Part shown: piece after piece, positions 17,499-25,494 of the stretch | Numbering within the stretch: the first letter of the stretch is position 1 | How the letters are laid out: each line of letters starts with the position of its first letter | DNA from: Pontimicrobium sp. SW4 | GTDB lineage: Bacteria > Bacteroidota > Bacteroidia > Flavobacteriales > Flavobacteriaceae | Length of the DNA stretch: 64,000 nt | Direction of reading: 5' to 3' | Assembly: GCF_039954625.1 (NCBI RefSeq) | Contig: NZ_CP157199.1 | Span: forward strand, 2,418,001-2,482,000 | Program-made: the position numbers and the translations under genes | The notes under the pieces: model-generated | Told to the model about the DNA's origin: nothing | The model's input: the letters and a program-made list of their open reading frames with translations, nothing else | Database searches by the model: none

Positions 17499-18244
17499 TT
17501 ATACTTTTTTAATGTTTCTTTTGTAAAATCACTTAATACTAATCGGCCACTAATTTTTGCTCGTTGAATTAGTAATTGATCCCAGTCTTCAGTGCCTCTC
17601 CAAAACATAGTTTTCATTTCGCTCATGGCTTTTGGGTTGTAACTGCAAAGGTTTTTGGCAAAAGTATTAACAGCCTCATCTAATTCTTCAACTGTTTGAT
17701 AAACTTGTGTAAAAAGTCCTTTTTGTTGTGCCCATTCAGCTGAATAAAATGTGTTGGCATCTATGGCAATTTGAGACATTGCACTCAACCCAAGTTTTCT
17801 TTGTACTGCTGGACCAACTACGAAAGGTCCAATACCAACATTCAATTCACTTAATTTTATAGCAGCAAACTTTGTTGCCATACAATAGTCAGTTGCAGAA
17901 GCCAAACCTACTCCTCCTCCAACAGTTTTACCTTGAATACGTCCAACTATAAACTTTGGGCATTTTCGCATGGCGTTAATCACATTAGCAAAACCAGAGA
18001 AAAAAGCTTTTCCCATTTCTTCATTACTAATATCTACAAGCTCTTCAAAACTAGCTCCAGCACAAAAGGTTCTATCTCCACCACTTTTTAGAACAATAAC
18101 TCTAATGCCTTCATCTTCACCAGCTTTAGTAATGGTTCTTGCCAATTCTGTAAGCAAATTTGATGGCAATGAATTATGTGAAGGATGGAAAAACTCTATA
18201 TATCCAACCTTATTTTTAATGTATTGTTTTACGTATGGTTCCAT
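17495..18244 (-). CDS. Enoyl-CoA hydratase/isomerase-family protein of the paa operon
   Basis: 249-residue crotonase-fold protein with the oxyanion-hole segments FCAGASFEEL (about 60-69) and GGGVGLASATDY (109-120). Compared with classical hydratase, the first catalytic Glu is Gly (G113), while the second is kept as E133 in LSELNVG. A plain PaaF-type hydratase reaction is therefore not assured, and isomerase or another CoA chemistry is possible. Position between paaZ and paaY supports a role in ring-cleavage product breakdown. An ATTCC-type palindrome lies 7 bases upstream of its ATG, where GIY-YIG cassette 2 begins. Confidence 0.8.
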   Translation of the reverse strand: MEPYVKQYIKNKVGYIEFFHPSHNSLPSNLLTELARTITKAGEDEGIRVIVLKSGGDRTFCAGASFEELVDISNEEMGKAFFSGFANVINAMRKCPKFIVGRIQGKTVGGGVGLASATDYCMATKFAAIKLSELNVGIGPFVVGPAVQRKLGLSAMSQIAIDANTFYSAEWAQQKGLFTQVYQTVEELDEAVNTFAKNLCSYNPKAMSEMKTMFWRGTEDWDQLLIQRAKISGRLVLSDFTKETLKKYK

Positions 18245-18250
18245 GTTTAC

Positions 18251-18268
18251 TTTCCGCGAATGCGGAAA
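18251..18268. repeat. TTTCCGC palindrome, 3' flank of GIY-YIG cassette 2
   Basis: TTTCCGC, GAAT, GCGGAAA, a perfect 7-bp stem followed by TCT on plus. It lies between the nuclease stop and the start of the hydratase-like gene. On the gene strand it reads AGATTTCC..., the same sense as the 3' flank of cassette 1. Confidence 0.75.
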
Positions 18269-18286
18269 TCTTTTTATTGTTAAACT

Positions 18287-18574
18287 TTATTTTAATTTTT
18301 TATACAAATCCTTCCAATAAGGATTTGTTTTTTCAATTAATTCAACTTTCCAAGCCCTATTCCATTTCTTCATCTGCTTTTCTCTTAATTCAGATTCAAT
18401 TTCGTTATTATATTCTTCAAAATAAACAAGCTTATCTAAATTATATCTTGCTGAAAATGTGTTTGGATGTGCTTTAGTTTTATGTTGATATATTCTTGTT
18501 TTTAATCTTTTTGTACTTCCTATATATAAAACTCCATTTGGTTTATTCGTTACTATATATACATAATACTTCAA
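18287..18574 (-). CDS. Small GIY-YIG nuclease, cassette 2
   Basis: 95 residues from TTG 18574 (LKYYVYIVTNKPNGVLYIG), which aligns with the start of the nuclease at 16743. A longer reading from TTG 18625 would translate the flanking palindrome as KFPRKWES and is less likely; no ATG is available. The GIY-YIG core is YVYI...YIG, with an Arg in RLKTRI and the Glu of LREKQMKKW. It is clearly a paralogue of cassette 1 (shared NKPNG, LVYFEEY, KKW, NP.W) but well diverged, so it is not a recent duplicate. It separates paaZ from the hydratase-like gene. Confidence 0.85.
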   Translation of the reverse strand: MKYYVYIVTNKPNGVLYIGSTKRLKTRIYQHKTKAHPNTFSARYNLDKLVYFEEYNNEIESELREKQMKKWNRAWKVELIEKTNPYWKDLYKKLK

Positions 18575-18591
18575 TTTGTTTGTTTTAAAAG

Positions 18592-18611
18592 ATTCCCACT
18601 TTCGTGGGAAT
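18592..18611. repeat. ATTCCCAC palindrome, 5' flank of GIY-YIG cassette 2
   Basis: ATTCCCAC, TTTC, GTGGGAAT, a perfect 8-bp stem. The stem bases differ from those of cassette 1 (CAC/GTG against TGC/GCA), but the loop TTTC and the ATTCC/GGAAT ends are kept, so the difference is compensatory. Confidence 0.8.
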
Positions 18612-18654
18612 TTCGAGCAATTCAATTTACTATAACAAATTGAATTGCTCGAAA
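18611..18654. repeat. 18-bp fold-back inverted repeat at the paaZ 3' end
   Basis: TTTCGAGCAATTCAATTT (18611-18628) is the exact reverse complement of AAATTGAATTGCTCGAAA (18637-18654), with 8 bases between. The right arm is the last coding part of paaZ (codons for FEQFNL). The left arm abuts the palindrome of cassette 2. It may act as a strong mRNA 3' hairpin, and it looks like an inverted duplication made when the cassette inserted. Confidence 0.75.
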
Positions 18655-21125
18655 TGATGATTTAAATGTTTCCTATCTAATAAATACCATTCATATCTAT
18701 TCATTTCTCCAAAGACAGTATTCTTTAATACCGCATCGGGATTTTCTTTAAAGAAATCGAGATATTCTTGTCTGCTTTCAAGCATTTTTAATTTAGCCTC
18801 TACTAAATCTTTATGCTTTAATTCATTTATTTTAGATTCTTCCGCTAGAGGGAACATATGTTCTCTTGGCATTTTATGATAATTATAAAGTGAATTGTGC
18901 ACTTTATCTAGTATTTTTTCAGGTGTATTTATTTCAAAATTTTGATTTTGACCAGACGCAATTTTGTACGTATATTCAAGGTGTTCTAGCATATGTTGAG
19001 GAGACATGGTTCCCCATTTTGGTTTGGATTCTGCTGATAATTTCGCCAAGCATTCTAGGATTATTTCATTAGTCATCTCTACAAAAACATCTTGTTTCTT
19101 CTGAACCATTGTTAATACAGTTGCCACAGCTACTAGTTCATCATGAGCATCAAAAACCTCAGCAAACCACTTTACAATACCGCTTGGATGTTCAGCACCA
19201 TTCACATCTCTGTCAATTTTCTGTTTACACGTTAATCGCACATAAATAGTGTCATTATGATAAAGTGGTCTAAGGAATCTACATTCTTCCAATCCATAAT
19301 TGGCAGACACAGGACCTTTATTTGGATAAACAAACAATCCAGCTGCCGCTGCTAGAATGAAATAGCCATGAGCAGTTCGTTTTTCAAAAATACTTCCATC
19401 TAACGATGTAATATCTGTATGAGCATAAAAGTGATCCCAAGTAAGATTTGAGAAATTTATTATATCTGAATCTGTTAACGTACGCTTATGAGTTTTCATT
19501 GACATTCCAGGTTGAATGTCTTCCCAATGATATTTAAAAGGATGTTGTTCTGCTTCTTTATAAGCACCTCCTGGCTGATAAATACCTGTGATTTCAGTTA
19601 AGGTTGTAGGACTTCCTTGAATTGCCGTTCGTTGTAAGTAGTGTTTGACACCTCGCATTCCGCCCATTTCTTCACCACCTCCAGCTCGACCAGGACCACC
19701 ATGAACTAAAGTTGGTAAAGGTGAACCATGACCTGTGCTTTCTTTTGCGTTTTCTCTGTTCAACACTAAAATACGTCCATGATGACTTGCTGCATTGACA
19801 ACATAATCTTTGGCAATGCTATCGTTATTCGTAATGATTGAAGATACCAAAGAGCCTTTCCCCATTTGAGATAAAGTAACAGCTTCTTCTAGCGTTTTAT
19901 AAGGCATTATGGTACTTACTGGACCAAAGGCTTCACGTTCGTGAACCGCTAAATTATCAAATGGATGGTCTTCTCTTAAAAGAATAGGACTGATAAACGC
20001 TCCTTTTTTAGCATCTGCTCCAATGGTTTCAATCTTATCAAGGTTTCCATAGACGATTTTAGCCTTTTTGGCAATATCAGAAACACTATTTCGCACTTCC
20101 TCAACTTGTTCTTTGCTAATCAGAGAACCCATTCTAACTTCTTTGAGCCTTGGATCACCAATAGTAATTTTATCTAACTCTTTTCCTAAAGCAATCTGTA
20201 CATCTTCAACCAAGTTCTCAGGAACAATGATACGACGAATCGCAGTACATTTTTGTCCTGCTTTTACTGTCATTTCTTTTCTAACTTCTTTAATAAAAAT
20301 ATCAAATTCTGGTGTTCCAGGAACGGCATCTTCACCCAAAATAGACGCATTTAAAGAATCGGCTTCCATGGTAAAAGGCACAGCCTCTTGAATGATTCTA
20401 GGATGCGCTTTTAATAATCTTCCTGTTGCCGCTGAGCCAGTAAACGTAACTACATCTTGAGATTCTACTGTATCTAAAATGGTTTTAACTGTTCCGTTGA
20501 TGATTTGTAAAGCACCTTCAGGTAAAATGCCTGAATTGATTATTTCTCGTGCCACAGCTTCTGCTAAATATGATGATGAAGGAGCAGGTAATACGACTGC
20601 AGGAACTCCAGCCATCCAGTTCACTGCGCATTTTTCTAGCATTCCCCAAACTGGGAAATTGAATGCGTTAATATGGACTGCTACTCCTTTCTTAGGCACC
20701 ATAATGTGATGTGCCATAAAGCGGCCTCCACGAGACAAATCGATTGGATCACCTTCAACATGATACGATTGATTTGGGAATAATTTTCGCAATGATGCAT
20801 TGGCAAACAAATTACCAAAACCACCTTCAATATCAATCCAACTATCCACTTTGGTTGCTCCTGTTCTATAACTTAACTCGTAAAATGCATCTTTCTTTTT
20901 GGTAAGATATAATGCTAATTTTTTTAGCATATTACCTCGCTCTTGAAAGGTCATTTTACGCAATGTTTCTCCTTTATCTCTTCCATATTGTAAAGCATCA
21001 GAAACATTTAGGCCATTAACAGCTGAATTAGCGATGAGTTCTCCTGTAATTGCATCGAATACCGGAATCCCTTTATCTGTTCCCTCTAACCATTGTCCTG
21101 TAATGTAATGTTGTATTTTTTTCAT
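18630..21125 (-). CDS. paaZ: Bifunctional PaaZ: aldehyde dehydrogenase plus oxepin-CoA hydrolase, with extra C-terminal domain
   Basis: 831 residues. The aldehyde dehydrogenase domain (about 1-520) has the catalytic Glu in FTMEADSLN (about 256) and Cys in GQKCTA (about 295). A MaoC-like hydratase domain (about 530-680) has the D...H dyad in TDSDIINFSNLTWDHFYAH. These open oxepin-CoA and oxidise the resulting semialdehyde. Residues about 685-831 form a further domain beginning SAESKPKWGTMSPQHMLEHL and ending EWYLLDRKHLNHHFEQF, which looks like a DUF1569/DinB-type helical bundle with conserved histidines. It is absent from the roughly 680-residue Escherichia coli-type enzyme. Confidence 0.93.
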   Translation of the reverse strand: MKKIQHYITGQWLEGTDKGIPVFDAITGELIANSAVNGLNVSDALQYGRDKGETLRKMTFQERGNMLKKLALYLTKKKDAFYELSYRTGATKVDSWIDIEGGFGNLFANASLRKLFPNQSYHVEGDPIDLSRGGRFMAHHIMVPKKGVAVHINAFNFPVWGMLEKCAVNWMAGVPAVVLPAPSSSYLAEAVAREIINSGILPEGALQIINGTVKTILDTVESQDVVTFTGSAATGRLLKAHPRIIQEAVPFTMEADSLNASILGEDAVPGTPEFDIFIKEVRKEMTVKAGQKCTAIRRIIVPENLVEDVQIALGKELDKITIGDPRLKEVRMGSLISKEQVEEVRNSVSDIAKKAKIVYGNLDKIETIGADAKKGAFISPILLREDHPFDNLAVHEREAFGPVSTIMPYKTLEEAVTLSQMGKGSLVSSIITNNDSIAKDYVVNAASHHGRILVLNRENAKESTGHGSPLPTLVHGGPGRAGGGEEMGGMRGVKHYLQRTAIQGSPTTLTEITGIYQPGGAYKEAEQHPFKYHWEDIQPGMSMKTHKRTLTDSDIINFSNLTWDHFYAHTDITSLDGSIFEKRTAHGYFILAAAAGLFVYPNKGPVSANYGLEECRFLRPLYHNDTIYVRLTCKQKIDRDVNGAEHPSGIVKWFAEVFDAHDELVAVATVLTMVQKKQDVFVEMTNEIILECLAKLSAESKPKWGTMSPQHMLEHLEYTYKIASGQNQNFEINTPEKILDKVHNSLYNYHKMPREHMFPLAEESKINELKHKDLVEAKLKMLESRQEYLDFFKENPDAVLKNTVFGEMNRYEWYLLDRKHLNHHFEQFNLL

Positions 21126-21129
21126 AATG

Positions 21130-21729
21130 TTATGCCATTATTCTTAATATTCTTCCATTTATTTTTCCTTCGACACACTTTACATAACCATCTACAATTT
21201 TATGCATTGGCACAGGCGTATTACCAGGAAAATAGTCTTTATACTTCTCGAATGAATCTTCAACTAAATCAGAGCAAACTACATTGACTCTAATGTTATA
21301 TAATTCCAAAACAACTGCTTTTACAAAACTATGAATGGCTCCATTAACCATTGCTGCACTTGTGGTCATATCAACTGGATCATCTGCTAAAATTCCTGTT
21401 GATAATGTTATAGAACCTCCATGATTTAAATAGTCTTTCCCAATTCTCACCGCATTAACTTGTCCCATCAGTTTGCTTTTGATTCCAATGTAAAAATCAT
21501 CTTCAGATAAATTCTCAAACTTGTCCCATTTGGCATCTCCAGCAATGGCTACGATAGCATCCACTTTTCCAACCACCTCAAACATTGATTTTATAGATTC
21601 TGAATCTGAAAAATTCACTTTTACGTCACCAGAGTTTCGTCCAGCCACAAGTACTTCGTGTTTTTCTGAAAATCTTTCGATGACTTTTTTTCCAATGGTT
21701 CCGTTTCCTCCAATGATTAGTATTTTCAT
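21130..21729 (-). CDS. Short-chain dehydrogenase-like protein lacking the catalytic Tyr
   Basis: Start set at ATG 21729 (MKILIIGGNGTIG); the TTG 15 bases earlier lies in the thiolase gene. 199 residues. The GGNGTIGKKV cofactor loop, the AGR NADP-type segment and GSITLSTG (Ser) are present. Where YxxxK is expected the protein reads TTSAAMVNGAIHSFVKA, with no Tyr. Either the chemistry is altered or the protein is non-catalytic. It sits one base after the thiolase gene and four bases before paaZ, so it is certainly part of the operon. No Paa enzyme of this kind is known to me. Confidence 0.8.
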   Translation of the reverse strand: MKILIIGGNGTIGKKVIERFSEKHEVLVAGRNSGDVKVNFSDSESIKSMFEVVGKVDAIVAIAGDAKWDKFENLSEDDFYIGIKSKLMGQVNAVRIGKDYLNHGGSITLSTGILADDPVDMTTSAAMVNGAIHSFVKAVVLELYNIRVNVVCSDLVEDSFEKYKDYFPGNTPVPMHKIVDGYVKCVEGKINGRILRIMA

Positions 21730-21730
21730 C

Positions 21731-22939
21731 TTAAACGCGTTCAATTATTGCTGCATATCCTTGACCTACGCCAATACACATGGTTATTAAGGCATAACGT
21801 TTTTGCTGTTCATGAAGCTCTAAAGCCGCCGAATAGGCAATTCTCGTTCCAGTGACACCAAGAGGATGACCTATTGCGATGGATCCTCCATTTGGATTTA
21901 ATCTTGGATCATCATCTACTAAACCCCAAGCTCTTGTGCAAGCTAAAGCTTGAGCCGCAAACGCTTCGTTCAATTCGATAATATCCATATCACTCATGGT
22001 TAAGCCAGCTTTTGCCAAGGCTTTATTTGAGGCCTCTACTGGACCAATTCCCATGATTCTAGGTTCTACACCAACCACAGCAGAACTTACAATTCGGGCT
22101 AATGGTTTTAGATTATATTTTTTTACAGCATCTTCTGATGCAATGATTGTTGCTGCTGCTCCATCATTTAAGCCTGATGAATTACCAGCTGTGACACTTC
22201 CTCCTTCTGCTTTAAAAGCACCTCTTAATTTTGCTAAAACGTCTAAACTAGTATTAGGCTTAACAAACTCATCCTTTGAAAATAGGATTGGATCTTTTTT
22301 ACGTTGTGGAATTTCAACCGTTACAATTTCTTTAGCCAATCGACCATTTTCTTGAGCTTTCGAAGCTTTCATTTGGCTCCAATAGGCAAACTTGTCTTGA
22401 TCTTCTCGAGAGATGTTGTATTTCTCCACCAAATTTTCAGCAGTATTTCCCATGCCATCTGTTCCATACATTTTTTGCATTTTTGGATTGATGAATCGCC
22501 ATCCAAAACTGGAATCATACATTTTTGAATCAGTTCCAAATCCTGTTGATGGTTTCGCGATGACGTATGGTCCACGCGTCATATTCTCTACTCCTCCTGC
22601 TATAAACACATCGCCATCACCAGATTTAATTGCACGATTGGCATTAATGATTGTTGATAGTCCAGAGCTACATAAACGATTTACAGTTTCTCCAGGAACA
22701 GAATATGGTAATCCTGCCAATAAAGACGCCATTCTCGCTACGTTACGATTATCTTCTCCAGCTTGATTGGCGCAACCTAAAATAACATCGTCATAGGCTT
22801 CCTTTGGGATGTTTGGATTTCGTTTTACAATTTCTTCAATGACCAAAGCTGCTAAATCGTCTGTTCGGACTGCTGATAATGTGCCTTGATAACTTCCTAT
22901 AGGAGTACGAACTCCAGCTATGATGTATGCTTCTTTCAT
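21731..22939 (-). CDS. paaJ: Thiolase, 3-oxoadipyl-CoA/acetyl-CoA acyltransferase (PaaJ-like)
   Basis: Start set at ATG 22939 (MKEAYIIAGVRTPIG), ten codons after a TTG. 402 residues. The acyl-accepting Cys is in ETVNRLCSSGLSTI (about 85-98), the His in GGSIAIGHPLGVTG and the second Cys in ITMCIGVGQG. It cleaves 3-oxoadipyl-CoA and 2,3-didehydro-3-oxosuberyl-CoA with CoA in phenylacetate breakdown. It lies between paaI and the SDR gene. The sequence alone cannot exclude a general beta-ketothiolase. Confidence 0.9.
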   Translation of the reverse strand: MKEAYIIAGVRTPIGSYQGTLSAVRTDDLAALVIEEIVKRNPNIPKEAYDDVILGCANQAGEDNRNVARMASLLAGLPYSVPGETVNRLCSSGLSTIINANRAIKSGDGDVFIAGGVENMTRGPYVIAKPSTGFGTDSKMYDSSFGWRFINPKMQKMYGTDGMGNTAENLVEKYNISREDQDKFAYWSQMKASKAQENGRLAKEIVTVEIPQRKKDPILFSKDEFVKPNTSLDVLAKLRGAFKAEGGSVTAGNSSGLNDGAAATIIASEDAVKKYNLKPLARIVSSAVVGVEPRIMGIGPVEASNKALAKAGLTMSDMDIIELNEAFAAQALACTRAWGLVDDDPRLNPNGGSIAIGHPLGVTGTRIAYSAALELHEQQKRYALITMCIGVGQGYAAIIERV

Positions 22940-22987
22940 TTGGTATCTTCTATTTTCATTAATGGTCAAATGTAATCTTCGATTTCA

Positions 22988-23395
22988 TTATTCTTCCCAA
23001 TCTTTTTGAGTGCGATACACGACACCTTTAAAAAGTGCTACTAGTTCATCTCCTCGTTTGACTTCAATCACATTGAAGCCTAATTTATTATTCACTTTTT
23101 CTATCACTGATTCGGCAACTAAATAATCGCCTTCGTTTAATGCTTCGATATGATTAATACTTGTTTCAATAGACACAGCATATTTACCATGGGTATTTGC
23201 AGCAAAGCCGAAAGCTGTATCTGCTAAGGTATAACTGATGCCTCCATGTGCATAATTCATACTATTGAGCATTTCTTTTCTAATGGTCATGGCAACTTTA
23301 CAGCGACCTAATTCACATTCTACGATCTTAATTCCCATCCATTGACTGAAAGCGTCTTGAGATAACATTTTATATGGAATAGCTTCGCCGTTCAT
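22988..23395 (-). CDS. paaI: PaaI-type hotdog thioesterase
   Basis: 135 residues, the normal size of PaaI. The hotdog signature is NSMNYAHGGISYTLADTAFGFAAN, split here as N47-H50-GG and D59. PaaI hydrolyses aryl-CoA intermediates and is thought to prevent CoA trapping. Its ATG shares one base with the stop of the 3-hydroxyacyl-CoA dehydrogenase gene, so the two are coupled. Confidence 0.9.
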   Translation of the reverse strand: MNGEAIPYKMLSQDAFSQWMGIKIVECELGRCKVAMTIRKEMLNSMNYAHGGISYTLADTAFGFAANTHGKYAVSIETSINHIEALNEGDYLVAESVIEKVNNKLGFNVIEVKRGDELVALFKGVVYRTQKDWEE

Positions 23396-24549
23396 TAAAA
23401 GAATGTTTTGTTTTCTTTATTCATTTTTCGTAATAATGGACTGCAACGATATCTGTCCTCGTGATATTCGTTATATAATTCATCCATTTTCGTCACACAC
23501 CAATCTATTCCTTTTTCATCAGCCCAAGCTAATAGTCCTTTTGGGTAATTAACGCCTTTGGTCATGGCATTGTCAATATCTTCAGCTGAAGCAATATTTA
23601 AAAACAAGGCTTCTGCTGCTTCGTTGATGAGCATGATTAAAACACGATTAAAAACATTCTTAGCTAACTCTTTATCTTCTTTTGGATTCGGTTTGGATAT
23701 ACCTTCCGAATAATCGTAATATCCTTTACCAGATTTTCGACCTAAATAGCCTGCTTCTGCAAAACGTTTTTGAGTGAAGGCTGGTTTATATCTTGGATCA
23801 AAATAAAATGCAGTAAATACAGTTTCGGTTACTGTGTAATTGATATCATTACCAATAAAATCCATTAATTCAAATGGTCCCATCCTGAATCCACCTAAAG
23901 TTTTCAAACTCCAATCAATGGTGGCAAAATCAGCAATCCCTTCTTCATAAATTCTTAAGGATTCTCCGTAAAAAGGTCTTGCCACACGATTAACAATAAA
24001 ACCTGGAGTATCTTTTGCGACTGCAACTGTTTTTTTCCAATCTTTAATAATTTGAACTGATTTATCTAATGTTACTTTTGATGTTTGAATTGCAGGAATG
24101 ACTTCAACTAACTCCATTAAAGGTGCAGGATTGAAAAAGTGTATACCAATGCAGCGATCAGGCTTTTGTAAAGAAGCTGCAATAGAAGCAATTGACAAAC
24201 TTGAAGTGTTAGAAGCAATGATACAATCGTCAGACACATAACCTTCTAATTCCAAAAAAACTTGTTTCTTAATCTCTAAATTTTCAACAATAGCCTCGAT
24301 AGTTAAGTCGGCATCAGATAAGTTATTTAAGCTGTTGACATACTCAATATTACTTTGAATTCTATTCTTCTCTTTTTCATCTATGCGTCCTTTTTCAATA
24401 AGCCGATTCAGTATTTTATCTAAAGCCGTTTTAGCTTTATCTAATGCTGTAGTGTTTGTGTCGTACAATTTCACTTTACAACCAGAAGTTGCAGCAACTT
24501 GTGCAATGCCGCTTCCCATTGTTCCAGAACCAATAATTCCTACGTTCAT
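23395..24549 (-). CDS. paaH: 3-hydroxyacyl-CoA dehydrogenase (PaaH-like)
   Basis: 384 residues. The NAD loop GSGTMGSGIAQ is at about 7-17, followed by LYDTN. The catalytic His is in GIHFFNPAPLMELVEV and the substrate Ser/Asn segment is NTSSLSIA. The C-terminal helical dimerisation domain contains KSGKGYYDYSEG. It oxidises 3-hydroxyadipyl-CoA to 3-oxoadipyl-CoA. It is shorter than the roughly 475-residue PaaH of Escherichia coli, having one full plus one partial C-terminal domain. It follows the dehydratase-like gene by nine bases. Confidence 0.9.
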   Translation of the reverse strand: MNVGIIGSGTMGSGIAQVAATSGCKVKLYDTNTTALDKAKTALDKILNRLIEKGRIDEKEKNRIQSNIEYVNSLNNLSDADLTIEAIVENLEIKKQVFLELEGYVSDDCIIASNTSSLSIASIAASLQKPDRCIGIHFFNPAPLMELVEVIPAIQTSKVTLDKSVQIIKDWKKTVAVAKDTPGFIVNRVARPFYGESLRIYEEGIADFATIDWSLKTLGGFRMGPFELMDFIGNDINYTVTETVFTAFYFDPRYKPAFTQKRFAEAGYLGRKSGKGYYDYSEGISKPNPKEDKELAKNVFNRVLIMLINEAAEALFLNIASAEDIDNAMTKGVNYPKGLLAWADEKGIDWCVTKMDELYNEYHEDRYRCSPLLRKMNKENKTFF

Positions 24550-24558
24550 ATTTTTGAT

Positions 24559-25494
24559 TTAAAATGGTAGATTGGTTACATCTACATTTCCGCCAGAAAT
24601 AATAATTCCGACATCTTTATTTTTAAACTGCTCTTTTTCTTTTAAAAGTGCGGCAAATGCAACTGCACTTGAAGGTTCAATAATGATTTTCATTCGTTCC
24701 CAAACTAATTTCATAGCATGAATGATTTCATCTTCTTCTACCAAAATAATGCGCTCTACATCATTCATAATAATCGGGAAATTCCGATCTCCTAAAAATG
24801 TTCGTAAACCGTCAGCAATGGTATTTACTTTTTCATTGTATTCAATTTTACCTGATTGCTTTGAACGAAATGCGTCATCTGCATTCTTTGGCTCTCCACC
24901 AATTACTTTACATTTATTCGAAAAATATTTAGCCGCTAGAGCTGTTCCAGCTATGAGTCCACCTCCACCAACAGGAGTAAATATATAATCGAGTTGTGGT
25001 TCTTCTTCTAATAATTCAATGGCTGCTGTTCCTTGACCATGAATCACATCATCATCATTTGAAGGATGAATAAAGGTTGCGCCTGTTTCTAGCTTAACCT
25101 TTTCTGCCAATTGCTCGCGAGCAATTGGTGTAGATTCGCTTTCAATGATATGCCCTTTGTAACCTTTTACAGCATTCTTCTTTACTTGTGGTGCATTTTC
25201 TGGCATCACAATGTATGCTTCAATACCAATTTTATTTGCTGCTAAAGAAAGTGCTTGGGCGAAATTACCTGAGGAATGAGTAACAACGCCTTTATTTCTG
25301 TCTTCTTCAGACAAATTTAAAATAGCATTTGCTGCTCCACGCATTTTGAATGCTCCCATTTTTTGAAAATTCTCACATTTAAAATACACCTTACATCCTG
25401 CAATCTCATTTATTAATTGTGAGGATAACACAGGTGTTTTGTGAATGTAAGGTTTCACACGATTGTGGACTTGTATGAGGAATTCTTTATTCAC
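24559..25494 (-). CDS. Threonine/serine dehydratase- or racemase-like PLP enzyme within the paa operon
   Basis: 311 residues of fold type II. The PLP lysine is K50 in KMGAFKMRGAANAI, the phosphate-binding loop is GGGGLIAGTA, and SSGNFAQALSLAA and CEN are also typical. It resembles catabolic threonine dehydratase or serine racemase without the C-terminal ACT regulatory domain. Its stop and the paaG stop-start region are directly joined, so it is co-transcribed with paaG and paaH. It has no known step in phenylacetate degradation, and may link amino-acid catabolism to the same regulon. Confidence 0.85.
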   Translation of the reverse strand: MNKEFLIQVHNRVKPYIHKTPVLSSQLINEIAGCKVYFKCENFQKMGAFKMRGAANAILNLSEEDRNKGVVTHSSGNFAQALSLAANKIGIEAYIVMPENAPQVKKNAVKGYKGHIIESESTPIAREQLAEKVKLETGATFIHPSNDDDVIHGQGTAAIELLEEEPQLDYIFTPVGGGGLIAGTALAAKYFSNKCKVIGGEPKNADDAFRSKQSGKIEYNEKVNTIADGLRTFLGDRNFPIIMNDVERIILVEEDEIIHAMKLVWERMKIIIEPSSAVAFAALLKEKEQFKNKDVGIIISGGNVDVTNLPF

